The notes under the pieces were generated by a model that saw only the letters and a program-made list of their open reading frames with translations, was not told where the DNA came from and searched no databases. Of a stretch of DNA of 64,000 nt, positions 16,750 to 25,044 are shown piece after piece. Location: assembly GCF_029338555.1 (NCBI RefSeq), contig NZ_CP119989.1, positions 186,001 through 250,000 on the forward strand, written 5' to 3'. How positions within the stretch are numbered: position 1 is the stretch's first letter; each line of letters opens with the position of its first letter. The stretch is from Halobaculum marinum (GTDB lineage: Archaea > Halobacteriota > Halobacteria > Halobacteriales > Haloferacaceae). Made by a program: the position numbers and the translations under genes.

Positions 16750-18873
16750 ATGCAAGCCGACGTGACGCGGGAGACTTTCTGGACCATCGGTCCGGTCGGG
16801 AAGGCCGCGTTCTACTACCTCGCGGCGGTCGCGCTCGCCGTCTTCGCGTACGGTACCTACCGCCGCTTCGCGCGCTACGCCGCCGGCGAGGACGACTGGT
16901 TCGACCGCCTCGACGACCTGCCGGGGCGGGTGCTGCGCGCCGCCCGGATCGTCGCCTCCAACCGCAACCAGTACGACCGCGACCTGTACGCGGGCGTGAT
17001 GCACTCGTTCATCCTGTGGGGCTTCCTCACCCTGCTGATCGGGACGACCATCCTCGGCATCGACCTCGACTTCTGGCGCCCCGTGACGGGCGAGTCGTTC
17101 TTCGTCGGCGACTTCTACCTCTCGTACTCGTTCGTCATGGACGCGATGGGGCTGCTGTTCGTCGTCGGCGTCGGCATGGCCATCTACCGCCGGTACACCG
17201 AACGCGAGGGTCGCCTCTGGGGCAAGCACACCTCGTTGGAGGACGACGCGTTCGTCTGGACGCTGTTCGTGCTCGGCGTCGGCGGCTACGTACTGGAGGC
17301 GTTCCGCATCATCGGCTCCGCCGAGTTCGTCGCCTACGAGCGCGTCTCCTTCGTCGGCTACTTCCTCGCGGGCATCCTCGCGGAGGCGGGCGTCACCGTC
17401 GGGATGGCAGAAACGCTGTACACCGTGACGTGGTGGAGCCACGCAGTCTTGGCGTTCGCGTTCATCGCGCTCATCCCGTACGCCAAGCCGTTCCACATGA
17501 TCTCGTCGTTCGCGAACGTCGTCACCCGCGACGAGAAGGCGGGCGTCCGCCTCCCGGGCGTCCCCGAGGACGCCGGCCCCGACGACATCGGCTACGGCTC
17601 CATCGAGGACTTCTCGTGGCGCCACATCCTCGACCACGACGCCTGCACGAAGTGCGGCCGCTGTTCGTCCGTCTGCCCGGCGAAGGCCTCCGGTCGGAAC
17701 CTCGACCCGCGCGACGTGATCCTCGACCTGAAGCAGTACCGCGAGGACCTCGACGCCGGTCGGACCGAGGAGATCGAGATCGTCGCCGACGGCGGGAGTT
17801 CGGTCATCGCCGCCGAGTCGATGGAGTCGTGCATGTCCTGTATGGCCTGCATGGACGCGTGCCCGGTCGACATCGAGCACGTCTCGGAGTTCACGCAGAT
17901 GAACCGCCGCCTCACCGAGACAGGCCAGATGGACGAGATGGTGCAGGACGCGATGATGAACGTGTTCCAGAACGGCAACACGTTCGGCGACCCCGCCCGC
18001 AAGCGCCCCGAGTGGACCGAGGACCTGGACTTCGAGGTGCCCGACGCCCGCGAGGAGGACGTGGAGTTCCTCTGGTACGTCGGCGAGTACCCCAGCTACG
18101 ACGAGCGCAACCAGCGCGTCGCCCGCTCGCTGGCGACGCTGCTGGAGCGCGCGAACGTCTCCTACGGCATCCTCTACGAGGACGAACAGCACGACGGCAA
18201 CGACGTGCGCCGCGTCGGCGAGGAGGGCCTGTTCGAGATGCTCGTCGAGGACAACACCGAGGCGTTCGCCTCCTGCAGCTTCGAGAAGGTGGTCACGACC
18301 GACCCCCACTCGATGAACACCTTCCGCAACGAGTACCCCGAGGTGTCGGAGTTCGACGACCCGGTGTTCCACTACACGCAGGTCGTCGAGAACCTCGTCG
18401 AGACGGGTCGGCTCGGCCTCGACGGCACGGAACTCGACTACACCGCGACGTACCACGACCCGTGCCACCTCGGGCGGATGAACGACGTGTACGAGGCGCC
18501 GCGCGACCTCATCCGCGCCACGGGCGTCGACCTGTACGAGATGCCGCGCAACCGCTCGGACTCGTTCTGTTGCGGGGGCGGCGGCGGCGGCCTCTGGATG
18601 GACCACGAGGAGCACACCAAGCCCAGCGAGGAGCGCCTCCGCGAGGCGTTGGAGGACACCGACGCCGGGAGCGAGGTGGAGAAGTTCGTCGTCGCGTGCC
18701 CGATGTGCGGGACGATGTACGAGGACGGTCGCAAGACCGGCGACTTCGAGGACGACATCGAAATCATCGACATCGCCGAACTGCTGTGTGAGGCGTTGGC
18801 GGCGAAGGAGGGCACGGGCGTCGAGACACCCGTCGACGCCGACGGCGACACGTCGCCCGCGGCGGCGGACTGA
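16750..18873 (+). CDS. membrane Fe-S oxidoreductase: NarI-like domain + 2x4Fe-4S + two CCG domains
   Basis: 707 residues. An N-terminal respiratory membrane domain of about 240 residues (five helices, nitrate reductase gamma-like, with VMHSFILWGFLTLLIG and WWSHAVLAFAFIALIPY supplying candidate haem His ligands). Two 4Fe-4S clusters are at CTKCGRCSSVCP and CMSCMACMDACP. Two HdrD/GlpC-type cysteine-rich domains follow, the second with HDPCHLGRMND and FCCGGGGGGLWMDH. This architecture passes electrons between a soluble donor and membrane quinone; family members linked to electron-transfer flavoprotein serve acyl-CoA oxidation. A glutaryl-CoA-dehydrogenase-like gene lies 6 kb away and a ferredoxin gene is convergent 30 bases downstream. 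ATTTAACC 29 bases before the ATG fits a leaderless start. Confidence 0.9.
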   Translation: MQADVTRETFWTIGPVGKAAFYYLAAVALAVFAYGTYRRFARYAAGEDDWFDRLDDLPGRVLRAARIVASNRNQYDRDLYAGVMHSFILWGFLTLLIGTTILGIDLDFWRPVTGESFFVGDFYLSYSFVMDAMGLLFVVGVGMAIYRRYTEREGRLWGKHTSLEDDAFVWTLFVLGVGGYVLEAFRIIGSAEFVAYERVSFVGYFLAGILAEAGVTVGMAETLYTVTWWSHAVLAFAFIALIPYAKPFHMISSFANVVTRDEKAGVRLPGVPEDAGPDDIGYGSIEDFSWRHILDHDACTKCGRCSSVCPAKASGRNLDPRDVILDLKQYREDLDAGRTEEIEIVADGGSSVIAAESMESCMSCMACMDACPVDIEHVSEFTQMNRRLTETGQMDEMVQDAMMNVFQNGNTFGDPARKRPEWTEDLDFEVPDAREEDVEFLWYVGEYPSYDERNQRVARSLATLLERANVSYGILYEDEQHDGNDVRRVGEEGLFEMLVEDNTEAFASCSFEKVVTTDPHSMNTFRNEYPEVSEFDDPVFHYTQVVENLVETGRLGLDGTELDYTATYHDPCHLGRMNDVYEAPRDLIRATGVDLYEMPRNRSDSFCCGGGGGGLWMDHEEHTKPSEERLREALEDTDAGSEVEKFVVACPMCGTMYEDGRKTGDFEDDIEIIDIAELLCEALAAKEGTGVETPVDADGDTSPAAAD

Positions 18874-18903
18874 CACCGCCGCCGGGTCAGCGTTCGCCGT
18901 TCG

Positions 18904-19296
<393 letters not shown>

Positions 19297-19974
19297 TCAG
19301 CGGCGACGACGCACGAGGCCGAGCGTCGCCACCGCGGCGACCACCAGTGCCCCGAACGCCGAACCGACGCCGAGGCCGGGAGCGGCGGCGCGCGACTCGC
19401 CGGCGGTGTCGTCGCCGACGGCGGTCGGTCCGCCGGGCGTCCGCGTCGGCTGGGCGGCCATCGCCTGCGGCGGCGTTCCGTCGGCGTCGCCGACCCGCAA
19501 CGGCATCGAGTCGCGCACGACCCCGCCCGTGGCGAGGGTGACGTTGTACGTCCCCGCAGGGAGCGACGCCCTCGACGCGCCCGTCACCGTCGCGTTCGCG
19601 ACCACGCCGTCGACCGCGGTCAGCGCGCCCGGGTCGCCCCGGCCAGCGGCGGCGGTGTCGAACCGGACGACCGTCTGGACGCCCCCCACGGGCGACAGTT
19701 CGGCCTCGTACCGGAAGCCGTCCGGCCCCGTCACGGCGAACACCGCCCCGTAGGCGTTGTGGAACGTCACCCGCGCGGCGACGGCCCCACCGGGGTCGGT
19801 CTCGACCGCGGAGACGTTGAACTGGACGAACGAGTGCGTCGCCGGGGCGCCCCCGGCGAGCGACCCCGCGCCCGCAGCACCCGTCGTGCCCGCGGCGGCG
19901 ACGCCCGCCCACATGGCGCTCGTCACGCACACGAGCACGACCAGCGCGACGACGAGGCGACTGGGAGGCTGCAC
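19297..19974 (-). CDS. secreted surface protein with PGF-CTERM-like C-terminus
   Basis: 225-residue Ala/Thr/Gly-rich exported protein. A Sec-type signal (RLVVALVVLVCVTSAMWAG) is followed by a mature domain with repeated beta strands (THSFVQFNVSAVETDPGG, FRYEAELSPVGGVQTVVRF, LPAGTYNVTLATGG) suggesting an immunoglobulin-like fold. The end AAPGLGVGSAFGALVVAAVA plus RRRR resembles the tripartite archaeosortase (PGF-CTERM) signal: P-G motif, hydrophobic helix, Arg cluster. The GTG start is supported by a GGTTTGGG box about 27 bases upstream. Function unknown; likely anchored to the S-layer or lipid after archaeosortase processing. Confidence 0.75.
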   Translation of the reverse strand: MQPPSRLVVALVVLVCVTSAMWAGVAAAGTTGAAGAGSLAGGAPATHSFVQFNVSAVETDPGGAVAARVTFHNAYGAVFAVTGPDGFRYEAELSPVGGVQTVVRFDTAAAGRGDPGALTAVDGVVANATVTGASRASLPAGTYNVTLATGGVVRDSMPLRVGDADGTPPQAMAAQPTRTPGGPTAVGDDTAGESRAAAPGLGVGSAFGALVVAAVATLGLVRRRR

Positions 19975-20061
19975 GGGCACACGGAGGCGCTGCCGGCCCA
20001 AACCGCTTCCGCTCGCCCGTGGTGTCGGTAGGGCTACATTCCGACGCGGCGATCGAGACGC

Positions 20062-20559
20062 ATGAACCGAGTCAACGCCGACGACGTCGACTGGGACGAG
20101 ACCGACCGGGGCGAGTCCGTGGGGTGGCGCCGCAAGCAACTGGCCGCGGCCGCCGACGGCGACCAACTCGGCTGTAGCCTGTACGAGTTGCCGCCCGGCA
20201 AGCGCGCGTGGCCGTACCACTACCACGCCGCAAACGAGGAGGCGCTGTACGTGCTCGCCGGCGCGGGGACGCTCCGGCACGCCGACGGGGAGACGGCGTT
20301 GCGCGCGGGCGACTACGTCGCACTCCCCGTCGGCGAGGACGGCGCCCACCGCGTGATCAACGACGGTGAGGACACCCTCCGCTACCTCGCGGTGTCGACG
20401 ATGCGGGACCCCGAGGTGCTCGTCTACCCCGACTCAGGCAAGGTGGGCGCGATGGCCGGCGCCCCGCCCGGCGGTGACGGCGAGCGTGACGTGGACGCGT
20501 ACTTCCGCCGCGACGACGCGGTCGACTACTGGGACGGCGAAGGGGAGGAAACGGGTTAG
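20062..20559 (+). CDS. cupin-domain protein
   Basis: 165-residue single-cupin protein. Metal ligands are seen in YHYHAANEEALYVLAGAGTL (the H-x-H-x(4)-E pattern) and a second motif in GEDGAHRVINDGEDTLRYLA. The tail has VLVYPDSGKVGAMAGAP and AYFRRDDAVDYWDGE, a combination common in halobacterial and proteobacterial cupins of unknown substrate, often annotated as glyoxalase- or mannose-phosphate-isomerase-like. CTACATTCC about 28 bases before the ATG suggests a leaderless message. Its TAG stop overlaps the TAA of the convergent FKBP gene by 3-4 bases. Confidence 0.85.
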   Translation: MNRVNADDVDWDETDRGESVGWRRKQLAAAADGDQLGCSLYELPPGKRAWPYHYHAANEEALYVLAGAGTLRHADGETALRAGDYVALPVGEDGAHRVINDGEDTLRYLAVSTMRDPEVLVYPDSGKVGAMAGAPPGGDGERDVDAYFRRDDAVDYWDGEGEETG

Positions 20560-21083
20560 GCGGCCTCGCCCGCGCCACCGGCGTCGGCGTGAGTGTCGTC
20601 TTCGGCGTGCACCTCCAGCACCCGGATCTCGAACTCGACGCGCCGACCCGCGAGTTCGTGGTTGAAGTCGACCGTCGCCTCGGCGTCGTCGACGGCGACG
20701 ATCCAGCCGACGTCGCCGCGCTCGCTCCGGACGAGGTCGTCGACCGCGGCGGTCGTGTCGCTGCGGGCCTCCAGTTCCTCGCGGTCGACCGTGACGACCG
20801 CGTCGTCGTCGCGGGCGCCGTACGCGTCCTCGGGGTCGAGCACGACCGTCTTCGTCTCGCCCGGTTCCATCCCCCGGACCGCCTCGTCGACACCGGGGAT
20901 GACGTGCCCCTCGCCGACGCGGAACTCCAACGGCACGAAGTCGCGGTGGTCGTGGTACACGCCCTCCTCGAGCGCCACGTCGACGTCGGTCGTCTCGAAC
21001 ACCTCGCCGGCGTCGTCGCCGTCGGCGAGTCGTCCCGTCAGGTGGACGATCGCGATCCGGCCGGGGAGGACGGTCGCGGTCAT
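20556..21083 (-). CDS. FKBP-type peptidyl-prolyl isomerase, SlyD-like
   Basis: Predicted 175-residue prolyl isomerase and chaperone. The FKBP domain is at the N-terminus (RIAIVHLTGRLADGDDAGEV, PLEFRVGEGHVIPGVDEAV, GMEPGETKTVVLDPEDAYG), with a SlyD-type inserted flap (residues 85-130) and a closing VDFNHELAGRRVEFEIRVLE. Its ATG overlaps the TGA of the sulfite-oxidase-like gene (ATGA), so the two are translated together. That suggests the isomerase helps folding of the sulfite oxidase or of its cofactor insertion, although FKBPs of this sort also act generally. Confidence 0.92.
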   Translation of the reverse strand: MTATVLPGRIAIVHLTGRLADGDDAGEVFETTDVDVALEEGVYHDHRDFVPLEFRVGEGHVIPGVDEAVRGMEPGETKTVVLDPEDAYGARDDDAVVTVDREELEARSDTTAAVDDLVRSERGDVGWIVAVDDAEATVDFNHELAGRRVEFEIRVLEVHAEDDTHADAGGAGEAA

Positions 21084-22585
21084 CGTTCCTCGACGGTGCA
21101 GGTCACCGCGTGGGCCATGTACGCGTTGTTGCCGTAGCCGCCCTGGTTCCACGGGAACTGGTCGTTCTCGATCCCCCGAAGCTGTTGGTCGGGCGCGGAG
21201 ATGGTCGCCGGCTGGGTGTAGCCGCGCTCGTCGGTCGCGCGCGAGGCGAGCGTGTACTCCCCCGGCTCCGGCGAGTCCCACACGTAGCGGAACTGCCGCC
21301 AGCCGGTCGCCTCCCCGGTGGGGCCGAAGAACTCCGCTTCGTTCCACGTGTCGCCGCCGTCGGTCGACACCTCCACCGCCTGCACCGCGTCGTCGCCGGC
21401 CCAGGCGACGCCGATCACCTCGACGGTGCCCGACGGCGACGGCGTGACGGTCTGCCCCTCGCCGGGGTAGCCGATGAGCGACTTCTCCACCTGGTCGTAC
21501 ATGTACGCGTTGCGGATCTCGCCGGTGCGCTCCATCTGCTCGCGCGTGTCGTACACCGGGAGGCGCTCGTACTGGGTCGCGCTGGCGTCCTCCTCGGGGT
21601 CGATCCGGTAGGAGTACTGCTGCCAGTGAGTGAACGTGCGCTGGCCGCTCTCGGGGGCGCCCTCCTCCTCCCACGGCTGGCCGATCACCATCGTCTCCAT
21701 GACGTGCATCCGGTCGACCCACTTCACGTTGTTACAGCCGAACCAGCCGGGCACGACCAGTCGCACCGGGAAGCCGTGGTCGGCCGACATCGGCGACCCG
21801 TTCATGTTGTACGCGAGGATGGTGTCGTCGAGCACCTTCGACATCGGGATCGAACGGGTGAACACGTCCTCGCCCTCGGGGTGCTCGCCACCCATGACGG
21901 TGAGGAAGTACTCCTCGCTCGTCTCGGCGCCGTACGCCTCGAGGATTGGCGCGATCGGCGTGCCCGTCCAGACGGTGTTGCCGACGGCGCCGTACGTCCA
22001 CTGGTTCCCCCCGACCTGCGGGTCGAAGTACGAGCGCCCGTTGCCCGCACACTGCATCGTGTGGGTGACCGACGCCGTGCCGAAGGAGTTCTTGATCTCC
22101 TCCATCGTAAGTTCGACCTCGCTGTCGACGAGGCCCGTCAGTGAGACGGTCCACTCGGACTCCTCGATACTCGGCGTCGGGTAGTGGTTCCGGATGTAGT
22201 GCTCCTCGCGCGAGGTGATGTACTCGGCGTACGTCGACCGGGCGGCTGCCTGGGCGTTCTCTGGCTCCGGGGAGAGGATCTCCAGCCCCGGGTACCGCTC
22301 GGCGAGCGACGGTCCCTCCTCCGTCGGCTCCTCCGTCTCCGTCGGTTCTTCGGTCGGCTCCTCCGTCTCCGTCGCCATCGGCTCCTCGGTCGCCGTTCCC
22401 GCGGTCGTCCCGTTCTCGGTCGACGGCGCGCTCCCACCACAGCCGGCGAGCACGCCCACGCCCGCCAAGGCGCCCGTCGCCGCGAGGAACCGTCGTCGTT
22501 CGAGGTACCGGCTCCGTGCGCCGGCGGTCGACTCCTCGCGGTCACCCTCGTCGCGTCCGGGGTCGCGTTCACTGCTCCGTGACAT
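21080..22585 (-). CDS. Tat-exported sulfite oxidase family molybdoenzyme, lipoprotein
   Basis: 501-residue molybdopterin oxidoreductase. The N-terminus carries a twin-arginine lipobox signal (RRRFLAATGALAGVGVLAGC) and then a Thr/Glu-rich linker of about 50 residues. The Mo-binding domain includes WTVSLTGLVDSEVELTMEEI, with the Mo-ligating Cys in THTMQCAGNGRSYFDP and RLVVPGWFGCNNVKWVDRM. A C-terminal Mo-co dimerisation domain follows (VEVIGVAWAGDDAVQAVEVS). No haem domain is present, so electrons must leave through a partner, most likely the adjacent halocyanin. The start chosen is the ATG at 22585 (MSRSSERDPGR); an upstream ATG would run through the 15-base repeat. The 3' end overlaps the FKBP gene. 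Confidence 0.92.
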   Translation of the reverse strand: MSRSSERDPGRDEGDREESTAGARSRYLERRRFLAATGALAGVGVLAGCGGSAPSTENGTTAGTATEEPMATETEEPTEEPTETEEPTEEGPSLAERYPGLEILSPEPENAQAAARSTYAEYITSREEHYIRNHYPTPSIEESEWTVSLTGLVDSEVELTMEEIKNSFGTASVTHTMQCAGNGRSYFDPQVGGNQWTYGAVGNTVWTGTPIAPILEAYGAETSEEYFLTVMGGEHPEGEDVFTRSIPMSKVLDDTILAYNMNGSPMSADHGFPVRLVVPGWFGCNNVKWVDRMHVMETMVIGQPWEEEGAPESGQRTFTHWQQYSYRIDPEEDASATQYERLPVYDTREQMERTGEIRNAYMYDQVEKSLIGYPGEGQTVTPSPSGTVEVIGVAWAGDDAVQAVEVSTDGGDTWNEAEFFGPTGEATGWRQFRYVWDSPEPGEYTLASRATDERGYTQPATISAPDQQLRGIENDQFPWNQGGYGNNAYMAHAVTCTVEER

Positions 22586-22622
22586 GGATTCGCATTCGGT
22601 GGATCCCGGCAAGAAGTGTCGG

Positions 22623-22637
22623 TTGGCCCACACCAAC
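22623..22637. promoter_or_regulatory. 15-base element (TTGG-n6-CCAAC), copy 1
   Basis: TTGGCCCACACCAAC, identical to the copy at 23203-23217. It is 38 bases upstream of the sulfite oxidase ATG, just beyond where the TATA/BRE region lies. The flanking TTGG/CCAA form a short dyad. The position is that of an activator site. Confidence 0.6.
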
Positions 22638-22660
22638 GCGGCGGCGCCGTCGGCGACGAA

Positions 22661-23164
22661 CTACTCGGAGACCTGGACGGTCCCGATCATCCCTTGGCCC
22701 GCGTGGGGGACGCAGACGTACACGTACTCGCCGGGGACGGTGAACGTGTGCTCGAACGTCTCGCCCGGCGGGAGGATCGCGAAGTGCTGTTCGTCCTCGT
22801 AGGAGGCGAACGGTTCGGCTCCGTCGGGGTTCGAACAGCGGGAGTCGGCGCTCGGCAGACTCGACACGTTGTGGCCAGGGCTCTCGAACGTCCACCTGAC
22901 GGTGTCGCCCACCGAGATCTCGACCAGGTCGGGGACGAAGCGGAGTCGTCCCTCCGGGCCGACGGCGACCTCCGTGACGCCCGCCGCCGGCGTCTGGGTC
23001 GCCGTCGGCGTCGGCTCTGGAGTCGGCTCCGGCGTCGGCGTCTCGGCGGTCGTCGCCGCCGTGCCGTCGCCGCCGTCCGCCCCACCCCCCGTACACCCGG
23101 CGAGCGTCGTGGCGGTGGCGGCGACGGCGGTCAGTCGAAGGAGTCCGCGTCTGTCGGTCCTCAT
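22661..23164 (-). CDS. halocyanin-like blue copper lipoprotein
   Basis: 167-residue plastocyanin-fold protein. A lipobox TLAGC follows the signal (RRGLLRLTAVAATATTLAGC), then a Thr/Pro/Glu-rich tether of about 35 residues. Copper ligands are visible: His in WTFESPGHNVSSLPS, and the Cys-His-Met set in EYVYVCVPHAGQGMIGTV. It is therefore a small membrane-tethered electron carrier on the outer face. It lies 75 bases upstream of the sulfite oxidase gene on the same strand and has the same 15-base element, 39 bases before its own ATG, plus an ATATATG box at about -28. It is the natural electron acceptor for that enzyme. Confidence 0.93.
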   Translation of the reverse strand: MRTDRRGLLRLTAVAATATTLAGCTGGGADGGDGTAATTAETPTPEPTPEPTPTATQTPAAGVTEVAVGPEGRLRFVPDLVEISVGDTVRWTFESPGHNVSSLPSADSRCSNPDGAEPFASYEDEQHFAILPPGETFEHTFTVPGEYVYVCVPHAGQGMIGTVQVSE

Positions 23165-23202
23165 CGGGCGGATCGAAGCGAGCGACGGACATATATCCTG
23201 AA

Positions 23203-23217
23203 TTGGCCCACACCAAC
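23203..23217. promoter_or_regulatory. 15-base element (TTGG-n6-CCAAC), copy 2
   Basis: Identical to the copy at 22623-22637. It lies 39 bases upstream of the halocyanin ATG, immediately upstream of the ATATAT box at about 23190-23196, and 155 bases before the divergent regulator's start. Confidence 0.6.
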
Positions 23218-23283
23218 CGTCGTCGCCGCGTCGCTGAGATCGTGGGGTAGGCTAATGTCGCCGTACGATCAAGAGTAGTAAAC

Positions 23284-23370
23284 ATGACGCGGAGGGGGGA
23301 CTTCCAGAACAGCCGCGGTGGGACAAGCGCGACCGCACCACTGTGGGGGGACGAGGGATGCGGGAGCTGA
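23284..23370 (+). CDS. possible short upstream ORF overlapping the regulator start
   Basis: 28 codons, MTRRGDFQNSRGGTSATAPL then WGDEGCGS. The ATG lies about 28 bases after a GGCTAATG box, the leaderless spacing, and the TGA at 23368-23370 overlaps the regulator's ATG (23358) out of frame by 13 bases. It could be a leader peptide or simply leader RNA. Confidence 0.3.
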   Translation: MTRRGDFQNSRGGTSATAPLWGDEGCGS

Positions 23371-24107
23371 CGTTCGACCTGGTGTACGAGCGGGGGGCCG
23401 ACCCGGTAGCGGACGTGTTCATCGAGTTCCCCTCGCTGTCGGCGAACGCGATCGCCAGTTGCGTCCGCCGCGACCGCCTGTGGCGTGTCGAGCGGTTCAC
23501 GGGACCGCGAGCGGCGCTCGACCGGGTGGAGCGACACCGGCTCGACCCGGACGCACCCCACGAGGAGATGACGGACACGGAGTGCCAGGCCGTGCGGGAA
23601 CACGGGGTGCTCGAGCGCACCCCGTCGACACTCGTCCTCTACACGTTCGTCACGAAACTCCACCAGTGTGACTCCGTGCTCGCGCAGGCGGCCCGCCGCC
23701 TCGACCTGGGGTTCGTCCTCCAGTCGCGGCGGCGCGAGCACCGCCACCAGTGGCGGCTGTTGTTGCGCTCTGCGACGAACGTCGGGGTGTTCCGCCGCGA
23801 GGCGGCCGCCCACCTGGACGATGGGATCCGCCTCGAGATCGGTCGGCTCGGCCCCGTCGACAGCTGGAACGACGACTCGCTCGCGACGGTGTCGCTGCCG
23901 CCCGAACAGCGCGAGACGCTCCGGGCGGCCGTCGACCGCGGCTACTACGAGACGCCCCGTGAGATCACGGTGAGCGACCTCGCCGACCGGCTCGACCTGC
24001 CGGCCTCGACCGTCTCCTACCGCCTGCGGCAGGCCGAGGCCCAACTGGCGAAGGGGTACCTCAGCCGGTTCGGGAGCGAGCGGGTGGTCGGCGACCCCGC
24101 CGACTGA
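23358..24107 (+). CDS. bat-type HTH-10 transcriptional regulator
   Basis: 249-residue member of the bacterio-opsin-activator (bat) family. The N-terminal part (MRELTFDLVYERGADPVADV ... CVRRDRLWRVERFTG) is a sensory half typical of the family. The C-terminal HTH-10 domain is at residues 190-245: LPPEQRETLRAAVDRGYYET, ITVSDLADRLDLPASTVSYR, LRQAEAQLAKGYLSRFG. A GTG 15 bases upstream is an alternative start. The gene is divergent from the halocyanin/sulfite oxidase genes that share a 15-base element, so it is the obvious candidate regulator of them. Its 5' leader carries a short upstream ORF. Confidence 0.9.
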   Translation: MRELTFDLVYERGADPVADVFIEFPSLSANAIASCVRRDRLWRVERFTGPRAALDRVERHRLDPDAPHEEMTDTECQAVREHGVLERTPSTLVLYTFVTKLHQCDSVLAQAARRLDLGFVLQSRRREHRHQWRLLLRSATNVGVFRREAAAHLDDGIRLEIGRLGPVDSWNDDSLATVSLPPEQRETLRAAVDRGYYETPREITVSDLADRLDLPASTVSYRLRQAEAQLAKGYLSRFGSERVVGDPAD

Positions 24108-24164
24108 GGCGCCCCACCCTCAGATCGCCCGAACGCACATAGCCGTCGAGCGCCTTCGATCGGT

Positions 24165-24527
24165 GTGTCCGTTCCCCGTCTCGTGTACGACGACGACTGC
24201 GGGTTCTGTACGTTCTGCGTGTCGCACGCGCTGGACCTCGGCGAGTTCGAGGCCGTCGGCTTCTCGTCGATGGGCGACGACCTGCGCGCGCGCCTGCCCG
24301 CCGACTACGAGGAGTGCATGCACCTCGTCACCGACGACGCGGTGTACTCCTGCGGCGAGGCGGTCGAGCAGGTCGCCCGCCGTACCGGCGCCGCAGGGTG
24401 GTGGCTCACCGCCGGCGCGAAGGGACTGCCGAAGTACCCCACCGCACGCGAGAAACTGTACCGGTGGGCCGCCGACCGTCGAGGGCTGTGGGGGAAACTC
24501 GCCCGGCGAGAGTCGCTCCCGGAGTGA
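24165..24527 (+). CDS. DCC1-like thiol-disulfide oxidoreductase family (DUF393)
   Basis: 120-residue protein with the DUF393 start RLVYDDDCGFCTFCVSHALD, a thioredoxin-like CxxC arrangement, and the body GEFEAVGFSSMGDDLRARLP. LPKYPTAREKLYRWAADRRG is the typical tail. Family members are predicted thiol oxidoreductases of unknown partner. The GTG at 24165 keeps the diagnostic first strand. It follows the regulator by 57 bases on the same strand and could be part of that transcript. Confidence 0.83.
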   Translation: MSVPRLVYDDDCGFCTFCVSHALDLGEFEAVGFSSMGDDLRARLPADYEECMHLVTDDAVYSCGEAVEQVARRTGAAGWWLTAGAKGLPKYPTAREKLYRWAADRRGLWGKLARRESLPE

Positions 24528-24554
24528 CCGGGGCGCGACCGGGTGGTCGCCCGA

Positions 24555-24848
24555 CTACTGGCCCGTGGCCGTCCGTCGGAGCGCCGCCCGCCCGGGAGTC
24601 AGGTCGCGCGGCGGCGCGCGCATCAGGTACGACTCCAGCGCGTCGCGGATCACGTTCGTCTCGTCGGGGGCGAACTGCTCGCGGCCGGTTTCGATCGCCG
24701 TCAGCGCGTCCAGTTCCGGGTAGCCCTCTGAGTCGTCACCCGACTCCACCGCCGACCTCACCCGCTCGAGGAGCGCAGCGTGGACTACCCACGCCTCTTC
24801 GCGGGGGAACGCGAGTGTCCGCCAACCACCCTCGACTGGTTCGGCCAT
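24555..24848 (-). CDS. small hypothetical protein
   Basis: 97-residue soluble acidic protein beginning MAEPVEGGWRTLAFPREEAW and containing VVHAALLERVRSAVESGDDS, then LDALTAIETGREQFAPDETN. It has a helical look and no Cys. I do not recognise a family with confidence; similar short proteins with VVHAALLxR occur in haloarchaea. It is convergent with the DUF393 gene, 28 bases apart. Confidence 0.6.
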   Translation of the reverse strand: MAEPVEGGWRTLAFPREEAWVVHAALLERVRSAVESGDDSEGYPELDALTAIETGREQFAPDETNVIRDALESYLMRAPPRDLTPGRAALRRTATGQ

Positions 24849-25044
24849 CTTCGGTCGCCGACTCAGACCCCACCTACTTAGCTATGGTTATGCTTCCGAA
24901 AACGTTAGAACTGTGACACGATTGGAGACGCGGTCGGTCGACCCCGCTCGGACGGCTAGTCACCGCCTAGCGCAGTCCGCGTAACCTCGCTCGCGAATCG
25001 TCGCGAGACGGCGCGAGCGACCGCGAGACGCGGCGACCGCCGCC

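Noticed and set aside
16072-18876. Very long minus-strand open frame opposite the Fe-S membrane protein and cmi4
   Set aside because: Antisense to two well-supported genes; composition is Val/Arg/Asp-rich with no motif.
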